Source: an uncultured Bacilli bacterium
Lineage (GTDB): Bacteria > Bacillota_I > Bacilli_A > RF39 > UBA660
Length of the DNA: 64,000 bases
Direction: 5' to 3'
Assembly: GCA_934179675.1 (NCBI GenBank)
Contig: CAKPQS010000002.1
Location: forward strand, 6,376-70,375
Part shown: positions 9,265 through 19,896 of the stretch, piece by piece
How positions within the stretch are numbered: position 1 is the first letter of the stretch
Layout: each line of letters starts with the position of its first letter
The notes under the pieces: model-generated
Seen by the model: only the letters and a program-made list of their open reading frames with translations
Told to the model about the DNA's origin: nothing
Database searches by the model: none
Position numbers and translations under genes: made by a program

Positions 9265-9744
9265 ATGGAAAAGATTTTAGAATTTGTTTCAAATAATTAT
9301 ATATGGTTTATAGTGGTTGGTGGAATATTACTTATAATTGCACTTATATTACTATTTGTAAAAAAAGATCCTGTTAAAGTAGAAAAAACAGAATCTGTTA
9401 AACCAAAAGAAAATATAGATGACATTCAAATTGAAGAAGAAGTAAAAATTGATGAAGAACCATCTACAATCGAAGAAGTAACAATACCTACTGAAACAAA
9501 AGTAGAAATGCCAAACAATGTGGACCCTCAATTTTCAGTTGAAACAGTTATGGATGCCCCAATTAAAAATGATACACAAGATGTAACTGAAACATTGGAT
9601 ATAATTGATGATTCAGAAACAAATAGTTTTCCAAATCCTGAAGTACAAACAGAAAACAATGTTGGAGAAGTAAATATTCCAAGTGAAGTTGTTAATACTG
9701 ATAATGCCAATAGTACATCAGATGATGATATATGGAAATTTTAA
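9265..9744 (+). CDS. Single-pass membrane protein with acidic low-complexity tail
   Basis: 159 aa, not recognised. One transmembrane helix (about residues 12-31, WFIVVGGILLIIALILLFV) is followed by KK and then ~125 residues rich in Glu, Asp, Asn, Thr and Val with no obvious fold, ending DDDIWKF. The positive residues after the helix suggest that the tail is cytoplasmic. It has its own promoter and terminator, so it is a monocistronic unit between trmL and the heat-shock operon. Confidence 0.6.
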   Translation: MEKILEFVSNNYIWFIVVGGILLIIALILLFVKKDPVKVEKTESVKPKENIDDIQIEEEVKIDEEPSTIEEVTIPTETKVEMPNNVDPQFSVETVMDAPIKNDTQDVTETLDIIDDSETNSFPNPEVQTENNVGEVNIPSEVVNTDNANSTSDDDIWKF

Positions 9745-9757
9745 AATAAAGTAAGTG

Positions 9758-9776
9758 AGGATTAAAAATCCTTTTT
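9758..9776 (+). terminator. Intrinsic terminator
   Basis: AGGATT pairs with AATCCT around AAA, followed by TTTT. It ends the 9265 gene. Confidence 0.65.
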
Positions 9777-9813
9777 ATTTTGCAAAAAATTATCATATTT
9801 TATCACTTAAGTA

Positions 9814-9841
9814 TTGACAGTGCTAATAAAAGTGATATAAT
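9814..9841 (+). promoter_or_regulatory. Sigma-A promoter of the hrcA operon
   Basis: TTGACA (9814-9819), 16-base spacer, TATAAT (9836-9841) with an upstream TG, giving both a consensus -35 and an extended -10. The CIRCE-like operator begins 4 bases downstream, where HrcA would block initiation. Confidence 0.85.
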
Positions 9842-9845
9842 TATA

Positions 9846-9872
9846 TTAGCACAAAAGGAAAAGGAGTGCTAA
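9846..9872 (+). promoter_or_regulatory. CIRCE-like HrcA operator
   Basis: TTAGCACAA-N9-GAGTGCTAA. The right arm is a perfect CIRCE half and the left arm matches 7 of 9 positions, with the standard 9-base spacer. It lies just after the -10 box. A third copy of the half-site (GTGCTAA, 9820-9826) lies in the promoter spacer. Confidence 0.88.
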
Positions 9873-9924
9873 AAAAGTTGTATACTATGTAGATAACTGA
9901 ATATAATAACTAGAGGTGATAAAT

Positions 9925-10914
9925 TTGATAACCGAAAGACAAATCAGTTTACTTAAAATAATTGTTGAAGAATATATAAAAACTGCACGACCTGTAGGTT
10001 CTAAAGCAATATGTGCAAAATTAAAATGTTCTAGTGCAACAGTAAGAAATGAAATGAGTAATTTAGAAGAATTAGGTTACCTTGAAAAAACACACACATC
10101 ATCTGGTAGAGTACCAAGTGATAATGGATACAGATATTATGTTGATCATATTATGGTACCTAAAGAATTAAATGGCGATGAAATGCTAAAACTACAAACA
10201 ATATTTAAAAATAATAGTTTGATGTTAAATGATGTTGTTTTGAGAAGTATGGAAATAATTTCTGAATTAACAAATTATACAGCGATTGTTTTAGGAAGTT
10301 CATCAAAAGAAAACTTACTTAGCAGAATGGAAGTAGTACCACTTGCTAATAATAAATTTTTAGCAATCGTAATTACAGATAAAGGTCATGTAGAACATAG
10401 AAATATGGAATTAAATGAAAATATAAGTTTAGATGAAATAAAAAAAACAGTTGAATTAATTAATAGATTAATTGTTGGAACCCCTATAGATGAAATATGT
10501 ACTAAACTAGAATTTGAAATTAAACCAATAATTGGAACATATATTAAACAACATGATGCTATATATAATGCATTTTATAATGCTTTAAATGATTTTAAAG
10601 AAGAAGCAAGTGTTAAAGTATCAGGTGCAAGTAATATTCTTATGCAACCAGAATTTAGTAATGCTGATAAAATAAGAGAAATAGTTAGCAAATTTGAAGA
10701 CAAAAGCATTGTAAGCAGTATTAAAGAAGAAGAAAGTGGTATTAATATTTATATTGGAAGTGAAAATACATTAGATGATGATGTAGCTATAATTAAAACC
10801 AAATATTCTGTCAATGGTGAAGAAGGAACAATTGCCTTAATAGGACCTAAAAGAATGGAATATAGTCGAGCAACAGCACTTCTAAATTATATAAAGAAAA
10901 ACATAGAGAGGTAA
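9925..10914 (+). CDS. hrcA: Heat-inducible transcription repressor HrcA
   Basis: 329 aa. HrcA binds CIRCE operators and represses chaperone genes until GroE is titrated by misfolded protein. The N-terminal winged helix has SLLKIIVEEYIKTARPVGSK and SSATVRNEMSNLEELGYLEK, and the family mark HTSSGRVPSDNGYRYYVD follows. The C-terminal domain ends with the usual IALIGPKRMEYSRA. The start is taken as TTG at 9925, since the upstream in-frame GTG lies inside the AGAGGTGA ribosome binding site. It is the first gene of an autoregulated operon with grpE two bases downstream. Confidence 0.96.
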   Translation: MITERQISLLKIIVEEYIKTARPVGSKAICAKLKCSSATVRNEMSNLEELGYLEKTHTSSGRVPSDNGYRYYVDHIMVPKELNGDEMLKLQTIFKNNSLMLNDVVLRSMEIISELTNYTAIVLGSSSKENLLSRMEVVPLANNKFLAIVITDKGHVEHRNMELNENISLDEIKKTVELINRLIVGTPIDEICTKLEFEIKPIIGTYIKQHDAIYNAFYNALNDFKEEASVKVSGASNILMQPEFSNADKIREIVSKFEDKSIVSSIKEEESGINIYIGSENTLDDDVAIIKTKYSVNGEEGTIALIGPKRMEYSRATALLNYIKKNIER

Positions 10915-10916
10915 AT

Positions 10917-13374
<2,458 letters not shown>

Positions 13375-13377
13375 AAG

Positions 13378-13408
13378 AAGTTCTGGTATAAACCAGAACT
13401 TACTTTTT
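13378..13408 (+). terminator. Strong intrinsic terminator after dnaK
   Basis: AAGTTCTGGT pairs perfectly with ACCAGAACTT (10 bp, ATAA tetraloop), followed by ACTTTTT. It probably gives a high hrcA-grpE-dnaK to pepF-dnaJ transcript ratio, with partial read-through, because no clear promoter precedes pepF. Confidence 0.85.
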
Positions 13409-13419
13409 GAAAGGAAAAT

Positions 13420-15219
13420 ATGATTGAATCAAGAGAAAAAATAGATAAAAAATATAAGTGGAATTTAGAAAAAATATATAAAACAAATGAAGATTTTATA
13501 GAAGAATTAGAGTATATTACTAAAAAACAAGAATATATTGCAAAATATAAAGGAATAATTTTAAAATCAAGTGAAAACCTTTATAATTTATTAAAAGATA
13601 TGAATGATTATGATATGATTTTATCAAAATTATATGTATATGCTAAAATGCGTTTAGATGAAGATTCAAACAAAAATATATATAAAGACTATGTTGGAAG
13701 AATTGAAAATACATTAACACGTTTTAGTACTCTTACATCTTTCATTCAACCAGAATTATTAAACTCTGATTATGAATTAGTACTAAAATATATTTTAGAA
13801 AATGATAAATTAGAAACATATAAAAAACTATTACAAGATATTTATAGATATAAAAGTCATACATTAACAAATAAAGAAGAACATATACTTGCATCATTAT
13901 CAAAAGTATTAAATTTAAGTGAACAAACAGCTTATTATTTAAGAAATGCGGATATGAAATTTGGCAAAATAATAGATGAAAATGGGAAAAAACAAGAATT
14001 AACAGATTCTAATTATTCAATCTATATAAAATCTAAAAATCGTAAGGTAAGAAGAAGTGCTTTTAAAGAAATGTTTAAAACATATAAATCACTTGTAAAT
14101 ACTTATGCAAGTTTACTAGGAGGAACAGTTGAATTAAATAATGAAACAGCTAAATTAAGAAAATATAATTCCTCTTTAGAAATGTCACTTTATAATGATG
14201 ATATAGATGTTGAATTATATGATAAATTAATTAAAGATGTTCATAAAGGATTACCATTTTTATTTAAATATTATAAACTAAAAAAACAAGTATTAAATGT
14301 TAATGAATTACATATATATGATGTATATGCTGAATTATCGGAAAAATCAGATAAAAAATATGAATATGAAGAAGCAAAAAAAATAATAAAAAAGGCATTA
14401 AGTGTATTTGGTGATGAATATATAAGTATCATAGATAAAGCCTTTTCTGAAAATTGGATTGACGTATTTGAAAACAAAGGGAAAAAATCAGGAGCATATT
14501 CATGGGGAGCATACACAACAGATCCATATATATTAACAAATTATAATTATGACTATAACAGTGTTTCTACACTTGCTCATGAATTAGGTCATTCAGTTCA
14601 TTCTTATCTATCAAACCATAATAATACATACCATGAATCAGGTTATCCAATATTTTTAGCAGAAATAGCGTCCACAGTAAATGAACTATTACTTGCATAT
14701 TATATATTAGATAATACAGATGATATTAATGAAAAAAAATACATAATTAGTAATATGCTTGAACTTTATAGAGCCACTATATATCGTCAAACAATGTTTG
14801 CTGAATTTGAAAAAGAAATTCATGAAAAAAATATGCAAGGATTAGTTTTAACAAGTGAAACATTATCAGATATTTACTATGATAAAATAAAAACTTACTT
14901 TGCTAAAAACATCAAAATTGATGAAGAAATTAAATATGAATGGGCAAGAATTCCACATTTCTATGATTCATTTTATGTATATAAATATGCAACAGGATTA
15001 TCAATTGCAAGTTATATAGTAAAAAGAATAAGATCTAATGATACAGAATTTAAAAACAAGTATATTAACCTTTTAAAAAGTGGTGGAAAAGATTATCCAC
15101 TAGAATTATTAAAAAAATGTGATATAGATGTCTTAAATGATAATATAGTATATGAAGCTTTAGAATCATTTAATGAATTAATTGATAAGGAGTATGTTTA
15201 TGAAAAAAGATTATTATGA
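13420..15219 (+). CDS. pepF: Oligoendopeptidase F family (M3B) zinc metallopeptidase
   Basis: 599 aa, the usual length. M3 peptidases cut peptides of roughly 5-20 residues in the cytoplasm. The zinc motif is H387-E-L-G-H391 in STLAHELGHSVHSY, and the third ligand region is FLAEIASTVNE downstream. It also has the conserved ARIPHFYDSFYVYKYATGLS near the C-terminus. The gene is inserted between dnaK and dnaJ and overlaps the dnaJ start by 20 bases, so it belongs to the heat-shock operon. The ribosome binding site AAAGGAAAAT follows the dnaK terminator. Confidence 0.93.
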   Translation: MIESREKIDKKYKWNLEKIYKTNEDFIEELEYITKKQEYIAKYKGIILKSSENLYNLLKDMNDYDMILSKLYVYAKMRLDEDSNKNIYKDYVGRIENTLTRFSTLTSFIQPELLNSDYELVLKYILENDKLETYKKLLQDIYRYKSHTLTNKEEHILASLSKVLNLSEQTAYYLRNADMKFGKIIDENGKKQELTDSNYSIYIKSKNRKVRRSAFKEMFKTYKSLVNTYASLLGGTVELNNETAKLRKYNSSLEMSLYNDDIDVELYDKLIKDVHKGLPFLFKYYKLKKQVLNVNELHIYDVYAELSEKSDKKYEYEEAKKIIKKALSVFGDEYISIIDKAFSENWIDVFENKGKKSGAYSWGAYTTDPYILTNYNYDYNSVSTLAHELGHSVHSYLSNHNNTYHESGYPIFLAEIASTVNELLLAYYILDNTDDINEKKYIISNMLELYRATIYRQTMFAEFEKEIHEKNMQGLVLTSETLSDIYYDKIKTYFAKNIKIDEEIKYEWARIPHFYDSFYVYKYATGLSIASYIVKRIRSNDTEFKNKYINLLKSGGKDYPLELLKKCDIDVLNDNIVYEALESFNELIDKEYVYEKRLL

Positions 15220-16303
15220 AGTCTTAGGCATATCTAAAACAGCAACTGATGCAGAAATAAAAAGTGCCTTTAGAAAAATGGCAAAACAATATCATCCAGA
15301 TATAAATAAAGCACCAGATGCAGCAGAAAAATTTAAAGAAGCCCAAGAAGCATATGCCGTTTTATCCGATCCAAACAAAAGAAAACAATATGATCAATAC
15401 GGTCATGCAGCATTTGACAATAACGGTTCAACAGGAGGTTATGATTTTTCTGGCTTTGATTTTTCTGATATTTTCTCTGACCTTTTTGGAAGTTCTTTTG
15501 GCGGATTTAATTTTGGTGGAAGAACTAATACATCAAGAGGAAGTCGTAAAGGCGAAGACAATTTAGTAAGAGTTAACTTAACATTTTTAGAAGCAATTAA
15601 CGGCTGTAAAAAAACAATTAAAGTTGCAACAACTGAATTATGTCCAGACTGCAATGGTAAAGGCGGATTAGGAGAAAAAACATGTTCAGTATGTCATGGA
15701 AGTGGAACTGTTACAAGTGAACAAAGATCATTATTTGGATCATTTATGACAAGAACAACATGTGATAATTGCCACGGGAAAGGAACAACTTACGAAAAAA
15801 ATTGTACAACATGTCGTGGAACAGGTAAAATAAACAAAACAAAAGAAATAGAAGTAAAAGTTCCGGCAGGTGTTGATAATGGTAATCAATTAAGAATAGC
15901 TGGAAAAGGTGGAGCGGGTTATAATGGTGGCCCAAATGGAGATTTATATATTGAATTCACTGTTGAAGAACATCCAATTTTCGAAAGAGAAGAAGATGAT
16001 ATATATTTATTTTTACCAATTACTATTGTAGATTGTGTACTTGGGTGCAAAAAGGATATTCCAACACTTGAAGGAACAATTAAATTAACTATTCCCGAAA
16101 ATTCTAAAACAGGTGATAAATTAAGAATAAAAGGAAAAGGTATAACTAATGTTAATACAGGTAAAAAAGGAGATATGTATGTTGTCTTAAATATTTTACC
16201 ACCAACAAAAATAACAAGAGAACAAAAAACACTACTAGAAAAATTAAGAGAAACAGATTTAGAAGATAATAAAGAATTCAAAAAAATAAGAGAATATTTA
16301 TAA
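15200..16303 (+). CDS. dnaJ: Chaperone DnaJ (Hsp40, type I)
   Basis: 367 aa. The J domain has H32-P-D34 in KQYHPDIN, then a Gly/Phe-rich region. Four CxxCxGxG zinc repeats follow (CPDCNGKG, CSVCHGSG, CDNCHGKG, CTTCRGTG), then the C-terminal substrate domains. It stimulates DnaK ATPase and delivers clients. The ATG at 15200 is placed 7 bases after AAGGAG; the in-frame ATG at 15182 would extend the protein beyond the invariant MKKDYYEVLG start. The gene start lies within the end of pepF. Confidence 0.97.
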   Translation: MKKDYYEVLGISKTATDAEIKSAFRKMAKQYHPDINKAPDAAEKFKEAQEAYAVLSDPNKRKQYDQYGHAAFDNNGSTGGYDFSGFDFSDIFSDLFGSSFGGFNFGGRTNTSRGSRKGEDNLVRVNLTFLEAINGCKKTIKVATTELCPDCNGKGGLGEKTCSVCHGSGTVTSEQRSLFGSFMTRTTCDNCHGKGTTYEKNCTTCRGTGKINKTKEIEVKVPAGVDNGNQLRIAGKGGAGYNGGPNGDLYIEFTVEEHPIFEREEDDIYLFLPITIVDCVLGCKKDIPTLEGTIKLTIPENSKTGDKLRIKGKGITNVNTGKKGDMYVVLNILPPTKITREQKTLLEKLRETDLEDNKEFKKIREYL

Positions 16304-16328
16304 TCTTCTTTTTTTTTTTACAAAAAAA

Positions 16329-16337
16329 TGCTATACT
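16329..16337 (+). promoter_or_regulatory. Extended -10 promoter
   Basis: TGCTATACT precedes the VirD4-like gene by about 28 bases. A T-run at 16307-16319, just upstream, could help to end dnaJ transcription but has no clear stem. Confidence 0.5.
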
Positions 16338-16365
16338 ATATTTAGATTAAAAAGCGGAGGACATT

Positions 16366-18447
16366 ATGAAAATAAAAGCTGAAAAAAAAGATTGGATAAA
16401 ATTTATTGTTATATCAATTGCCTTATTTTATTTATCAACATTAATTGTTGAAAATTTAGCAAACTGGGCTAGTTATGGAATAGTTGAACCATATATATGG
16501 CTATTTCCATACCATATTTATATGCCAGTTAGATTAATAGGAAGTATTTTACTTTTTATAGTATTAATGATATGGATATTAACAAGTGTAAGTTCATTAA
16601 TTTTTGATAAAGAAAAAGGAATAGGATTTGCTGTTAAGAAAAAGGAAAGCGATGGCTATTCTCATTGGGCAAAAGAAAAAGAAATTAAAGAACAATTAAA
16701 AATGGTTAAAGTAACTGATGAAAAAATGAAATATGGTGGTTTGCCTTTAATAAACAATGGCAAAGAAATATATGTTGATGATGGTGAATCCCATTCATTA
16801 ATAATTGGTTCTACAGGTAGTGGTAAAACACAATATATGGTTTTACCAGCAGTTAAAATACTTGCTCGAAAAGGCGAATCAATGATTATAACCGATCCTA
16901 AAGGTGAAATATATGAAGAAACAGCAGAAATGCTAAAAGAAAAAGGTTATAATATTGTTTTATTAAATTTCCGTGAACCGCAAAAAGGTAATTCATGGAA
17001 TCCATTAAATTTGCCTTATTCATTATACAAAGAAGGAAACAAAGATAAAGCAATTGAATTATTAGACGATTTAGCAGCTAATATTTTGTATGATGAAAAA
17101 GCTCAAAATCAAGATCCATTTTGGGAAAAATCATCAGCTGATTATTTTTCTGGTTTAGCACTAGGTTTATTTGATGATGCATCACCAGATGAAATAAATT
17201 TAAACAGTATTAACTTAATGAGTACAATAGGTGAAGAAAGATGTGGAGCTTCAACATACATTAAAGAATATTTTTCAACAAAAGATGCAGCTAGTAGTGC
17301 TTATGTAAATGCAAGTAGTGTTTTAATGGCACCATCAGAAACAAAAGGTGGTATTCTTGCTGTATTTAAACAAAAAGTAAAATTATTTACATCAAGAGAA
17401 GTATTATCAGAAATGCTTGCTCATAATGACTTTGATATGAAAGATATTGGAAGACAAAAAACAGCAGTATTTATAGTTATACAAGATGAAAAGAAAACAT
17501 ATCATTCATTAGTTACAATATTTATAAAACAATGTTATGAAACATTAATTGATGTAGCTCAAGAATGTGGTGGGAAATTACCATATAGAACAAATTTTAT
17601 ATTGGATGAATTCGCTAATATGCCTCCATTAAAAGATGTTACAACAATGGTAACAGCAGCTAGAAGTCGTTTAATAAGATTTAACTTTATTATCCAAAAC
17701 TTTGCTCAATTAAATCAAATATATGGTAAAGAACAAGCTGATACAATAAAAGGTAACTGTGGTAATATTATTTATTTAATAAGTACTGAAGTTGCAGCCC
17801 TAGAAGAAATAAGTAAATTATGTGGTGAAAAGAAATCAAAAGAAAAAGATAAAACAGCATCAACACCATTAATTACTGTAAGTGATTTACAAAGATTAAA
17901 ACAAGGCGAAACTATTATTTTAAGAACAAGGCAGTGGCCATTTAAAACTAAATTAGTCATGAACTGGAAAATAGATTGGGGTAAAAAATATGATAAAGCA
18001 ACATACCCAACTCGTGAAAAATTAAGTATTCCTATGTTTGATATAAAAGAATTTGTTGATAAAATTAAAGCTGAAAAATTTCAAAACATGGTAGGAAATA
18101 TGAATCAACAACCTGCATTTCCATTCGGTGGTGCTAATCCATTTGGTGGTAATAATCCATTTGGTGAAAACTTTGGAAATAATAATTCATTTACTAATAA
18201 TCAAGGTGCTGGTATTGATTTAGATGAAGTAGTTAAAAGAATCGATGCTAAAATAGCTGAATTAGAAGCTGAAGAAACACTAGAAAAAGAAAAAGATTGG
18301 TCTTATGATGATAACAATGAAGTAAAAGAAATTAGTATGCCAGAGGAAATACCAGAGGAAACTAATATTTCTGAAGAACCTAAAAAGACAAGAGATGAAG
18401 TTACAGATGATGAGTTCTTTGATGATTTTTGGAGCGATGGAGAATAA
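16366..18447 (+). CDS. VirD4/TraG-type coupling ATPase (type IV secretion coupling protein family)
   Basis: 693 aa. Two N-terminal membrane helices (about residues 12-30 and 55-82) are followed by a RecA-like ATPase. Walker A is GSTGSGKT (148-155), the TraG motif ITDPKGEIYEE follows, and Walker B is NFILDEFANMPP, with TMVTAARSR and a Gln-rich IIQNFAQLNQIYG. A Gly/Asn/Phe-rich linker and a strongly acidic tail end the protein. Family members feed relaxase-DNA complexes to conjugation pores. No relaxase, VirB4 or pore gene is nearby; the only relaxase in the window is 41 kb away. Its position directly after dnaJ suggests a resident gene rather than a conjugative module. Confidence 0.9.
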   Translation: MKIKAEKKDWIKFIVISIALFYLSTLIVENLANWASYGIVEPYIWLFPYHIYMPVRLIGSILLFIVLMIWILTSVSSLIFDKEKGIGFAVKKKESDGYSHWAKEKEIKEQLKMVKVTDEKMKYGGLPLINNGKEIYVDDGESHSLIIGSTGSGKTQYMVLPAVKILARKGESMIITDPKGEIYEETAEMLKEKGYNIVLLNFREPQKGNSWNPLNLPYSLYKEGNKDKAIELLDDLAANILYDEKAQNQDPFWEKSSADYFSGLALGLFDDASPDEINLNSINLMSTIGEERCGASTYIKEYFSTKDAASSAYVNASSVLMAPSETKGGILAVFKQKVKLFTSREVLSEMLAHNDFDMKDIGRQKTAVFIVIQDEKKTYHSLVTIFIKQCYETLIDVAQECGGKLPYRTNFILDEFANMPPLKDVTTMVTAARSRLIRFNFIIQNFAQLNQIYGKEQADTIKGNCGNIIYLISTEVAALEEISKLCGEKKSKEKDKTASTPLITVSDLQRLKQGETIILRTRQWPFKTKLVMNWKIDWGKKYDKATYPTREKLSIPMFDIKEFVDKIKAEKFQNMVGNMNQQPAFPFGGANPFGGNNPFGENFGNNNSFTNNQGAGIDLDEVVKRIDAKIAELEAEETLEKEKDWSYDDNNEVKEISMPEEIPEETNISEEPKKTRDEVTDDEFFDDFWSDGE

Positions 18448-18473
18448 ATAACATATAATATATTGGTGATTAT

Positions 18474-18755
18474 ATGAATTCAATTAGTATCGAAGAATTA
18501 AAAAAATATACAAATTATAAACTAATTGATATAAGAGATAAAGAAAGTTATATGAAGGGGCATCTAAAGGGTGCAGTTAATGTGGAAATAGAAGATATTC
18601 TTGCTTTTCCAAACAAATATTTAAGTAAAAATTTAACATATGTCTTTTATTGTGATGAAGGAAAATCAAGTTTAAAATTAGTGCAAACTTTAAAAAAAAA
18701 TTATGATGTTTTAAGTCTAAATGAAGGATATAATAAACTAAAAGGAATGAGATAA
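18474..18755 (+). CDS. Small rhodanese-like domain protein
   Basis: 93 aa, a single rhodanese domain. It has KLIDIRDKESYMKGHLKGAVNV and the active-site loop FYCDEGKSS with a cysteine that could carry persulfide sulfur. Similar stand-alone rhodaneses are common in Firmicutes, with varied sulfur-transfer partners. RBS GGTGATT. No partner gene is evident, and the upstream VirD4-like gene ends 26 bases before. Confidence 0.88.
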   Translation: MNSISIEELKKYTNYKLIDIRDKESYMKGHLKGAVNVEIEDILAFPNKYLSKNLTYVFYCDEGKSSLKLVQTLKKNYDVLSLNEGYNKLKGMR

Positions 18756-18825
18756 AACTTATTCTTTTTTAGTTAATGATATTTCTTTTTTATAGAAATA
18801 ATGATATACTTATAACGGTGATAAA

Positions 18826-19896
18826 ATGGAATATGTAATAATATTATTAATAGTTATAAACTTGATATTAACAGTTATAACATTAACAAAAAACATAAAT
18901 GAAAGAAATATAACAGATAAAATAAGCAATCTAGAAAAAAATACAATTCAAGAATTAAGTGATTTTAGATCTTCTCTAACAAAAGATCTAACTGATGATT
19001 TTAATAAATTAAGTGATAGAATAGAAAATAAAATGGTAACAATAGATAATAAAGTAAATAGTAGATTAGATGAAAATTTTGAAAAAACAAATAAAACATT
19101 TACAAGTGTATTAGAAAAATTAGCAAAAATAGATGAAGCCCAGAAAAAAATAGATACATTATCAACAGATATAATATCATTACAAGGAATTTTAACAGAT
19201 AAAAAAGCTAGAGGTACATTTGGTGAAGTTAATTTAAAACATATTATGAATAGTGTATTTGGCAATGATACAAAACTATATCAAATGCAATATAAATTTG
19301 CAACCGGCGAAATAGCTGACTGTGTTTTATTCGCACCCGATCCATTAGGTTTAGTCGCAATTGATTCAAAATTTCCCCTTGAAAATTATCAAAGAATGGT
19401 TGATAAAAATTTAAGCCAAAATGCTAGAGATTTAGCCGAAAAAGCATTCATTCAAGATTTTAAAAAACATATTGATGATATCTCTAAAAAATATATCATT
19501 CCTAATATAACAAGTGATCAAGCATTTATGTTCTTACCAGCAGAAGCCGTTTTTGCCGAAGTACAAGCTTATCATCAAGAATTAATTGATTATGCCTATA
19601 AGAAAAAAGTTTGGTTAGTTTCACCAACAACACTAATAAGTACGTTAACTACAATCCAAATAATTGTTAAAAATGTTGAAAGAGATAAATATGCAAGTAT
19701 AATACATGATCAATTAAAACTATTAGATGTTGAATTTAGGAGATATAAAGAAAGATGGGATAAATTATCAACCCATATTGAAACAATTAATAATGATGTT
19801 AAAGATTTGCACACAACAAGTGAAAAAATATGTAAAAAATTTGATTCAATTAATAAAGTTGAAATAAAAGAAATAGAGGATAAAAATGGAAGATAA
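18826..19896 (+). CDS. rmuC: DNA recombination protein RmuC
   Basis: 356 aa. An N-terminal membrane segment (residues 2-20) is followed by ~90 residues of coiled coil and the RmuC nuclease-like core. The core has RGTFGEVNLKHIM, VAIDSKFPLENYQRMV, FLPAEAVFAEVQA and VWLVSPTTL. E. coli rmuC limits inversion at short inverted repeats; the mechanism is unclear. The promoter upstream has TGATATACT. The end overlaps rnr by 11 bases. Confidence 0.93.
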   Translation: MEYVIILLIVINLILTVITLTKNINERNITDKISNLEKNTIQELSDFRSSLTKDLTDDFNKLSDRIENKMVTIDNKVNSRLDENFEKTNKTFTSVLEKLAKIDEAQKKIDTLSTDIISLQGILTDKKARGTFGEVNLKHIMNSVFGNDTKLYQMQYKFATGEIADCVLFAPDPLGLVAIDSKFPLENYQRMVDKNLSQNARDLAEKAFIQDFKKHIDDISKKYIIPNITSDQAFMFLPAEAVFAEVQAYHQELIDYAYKKKVWLVSPTTLISTLTTIQIIVKNVERDKYASIIHDQLKLLDVEFRRYKERWDKLSTHIETINNDVKDLHTTSEKICKKFDSINKVEIKEIEDKNGR

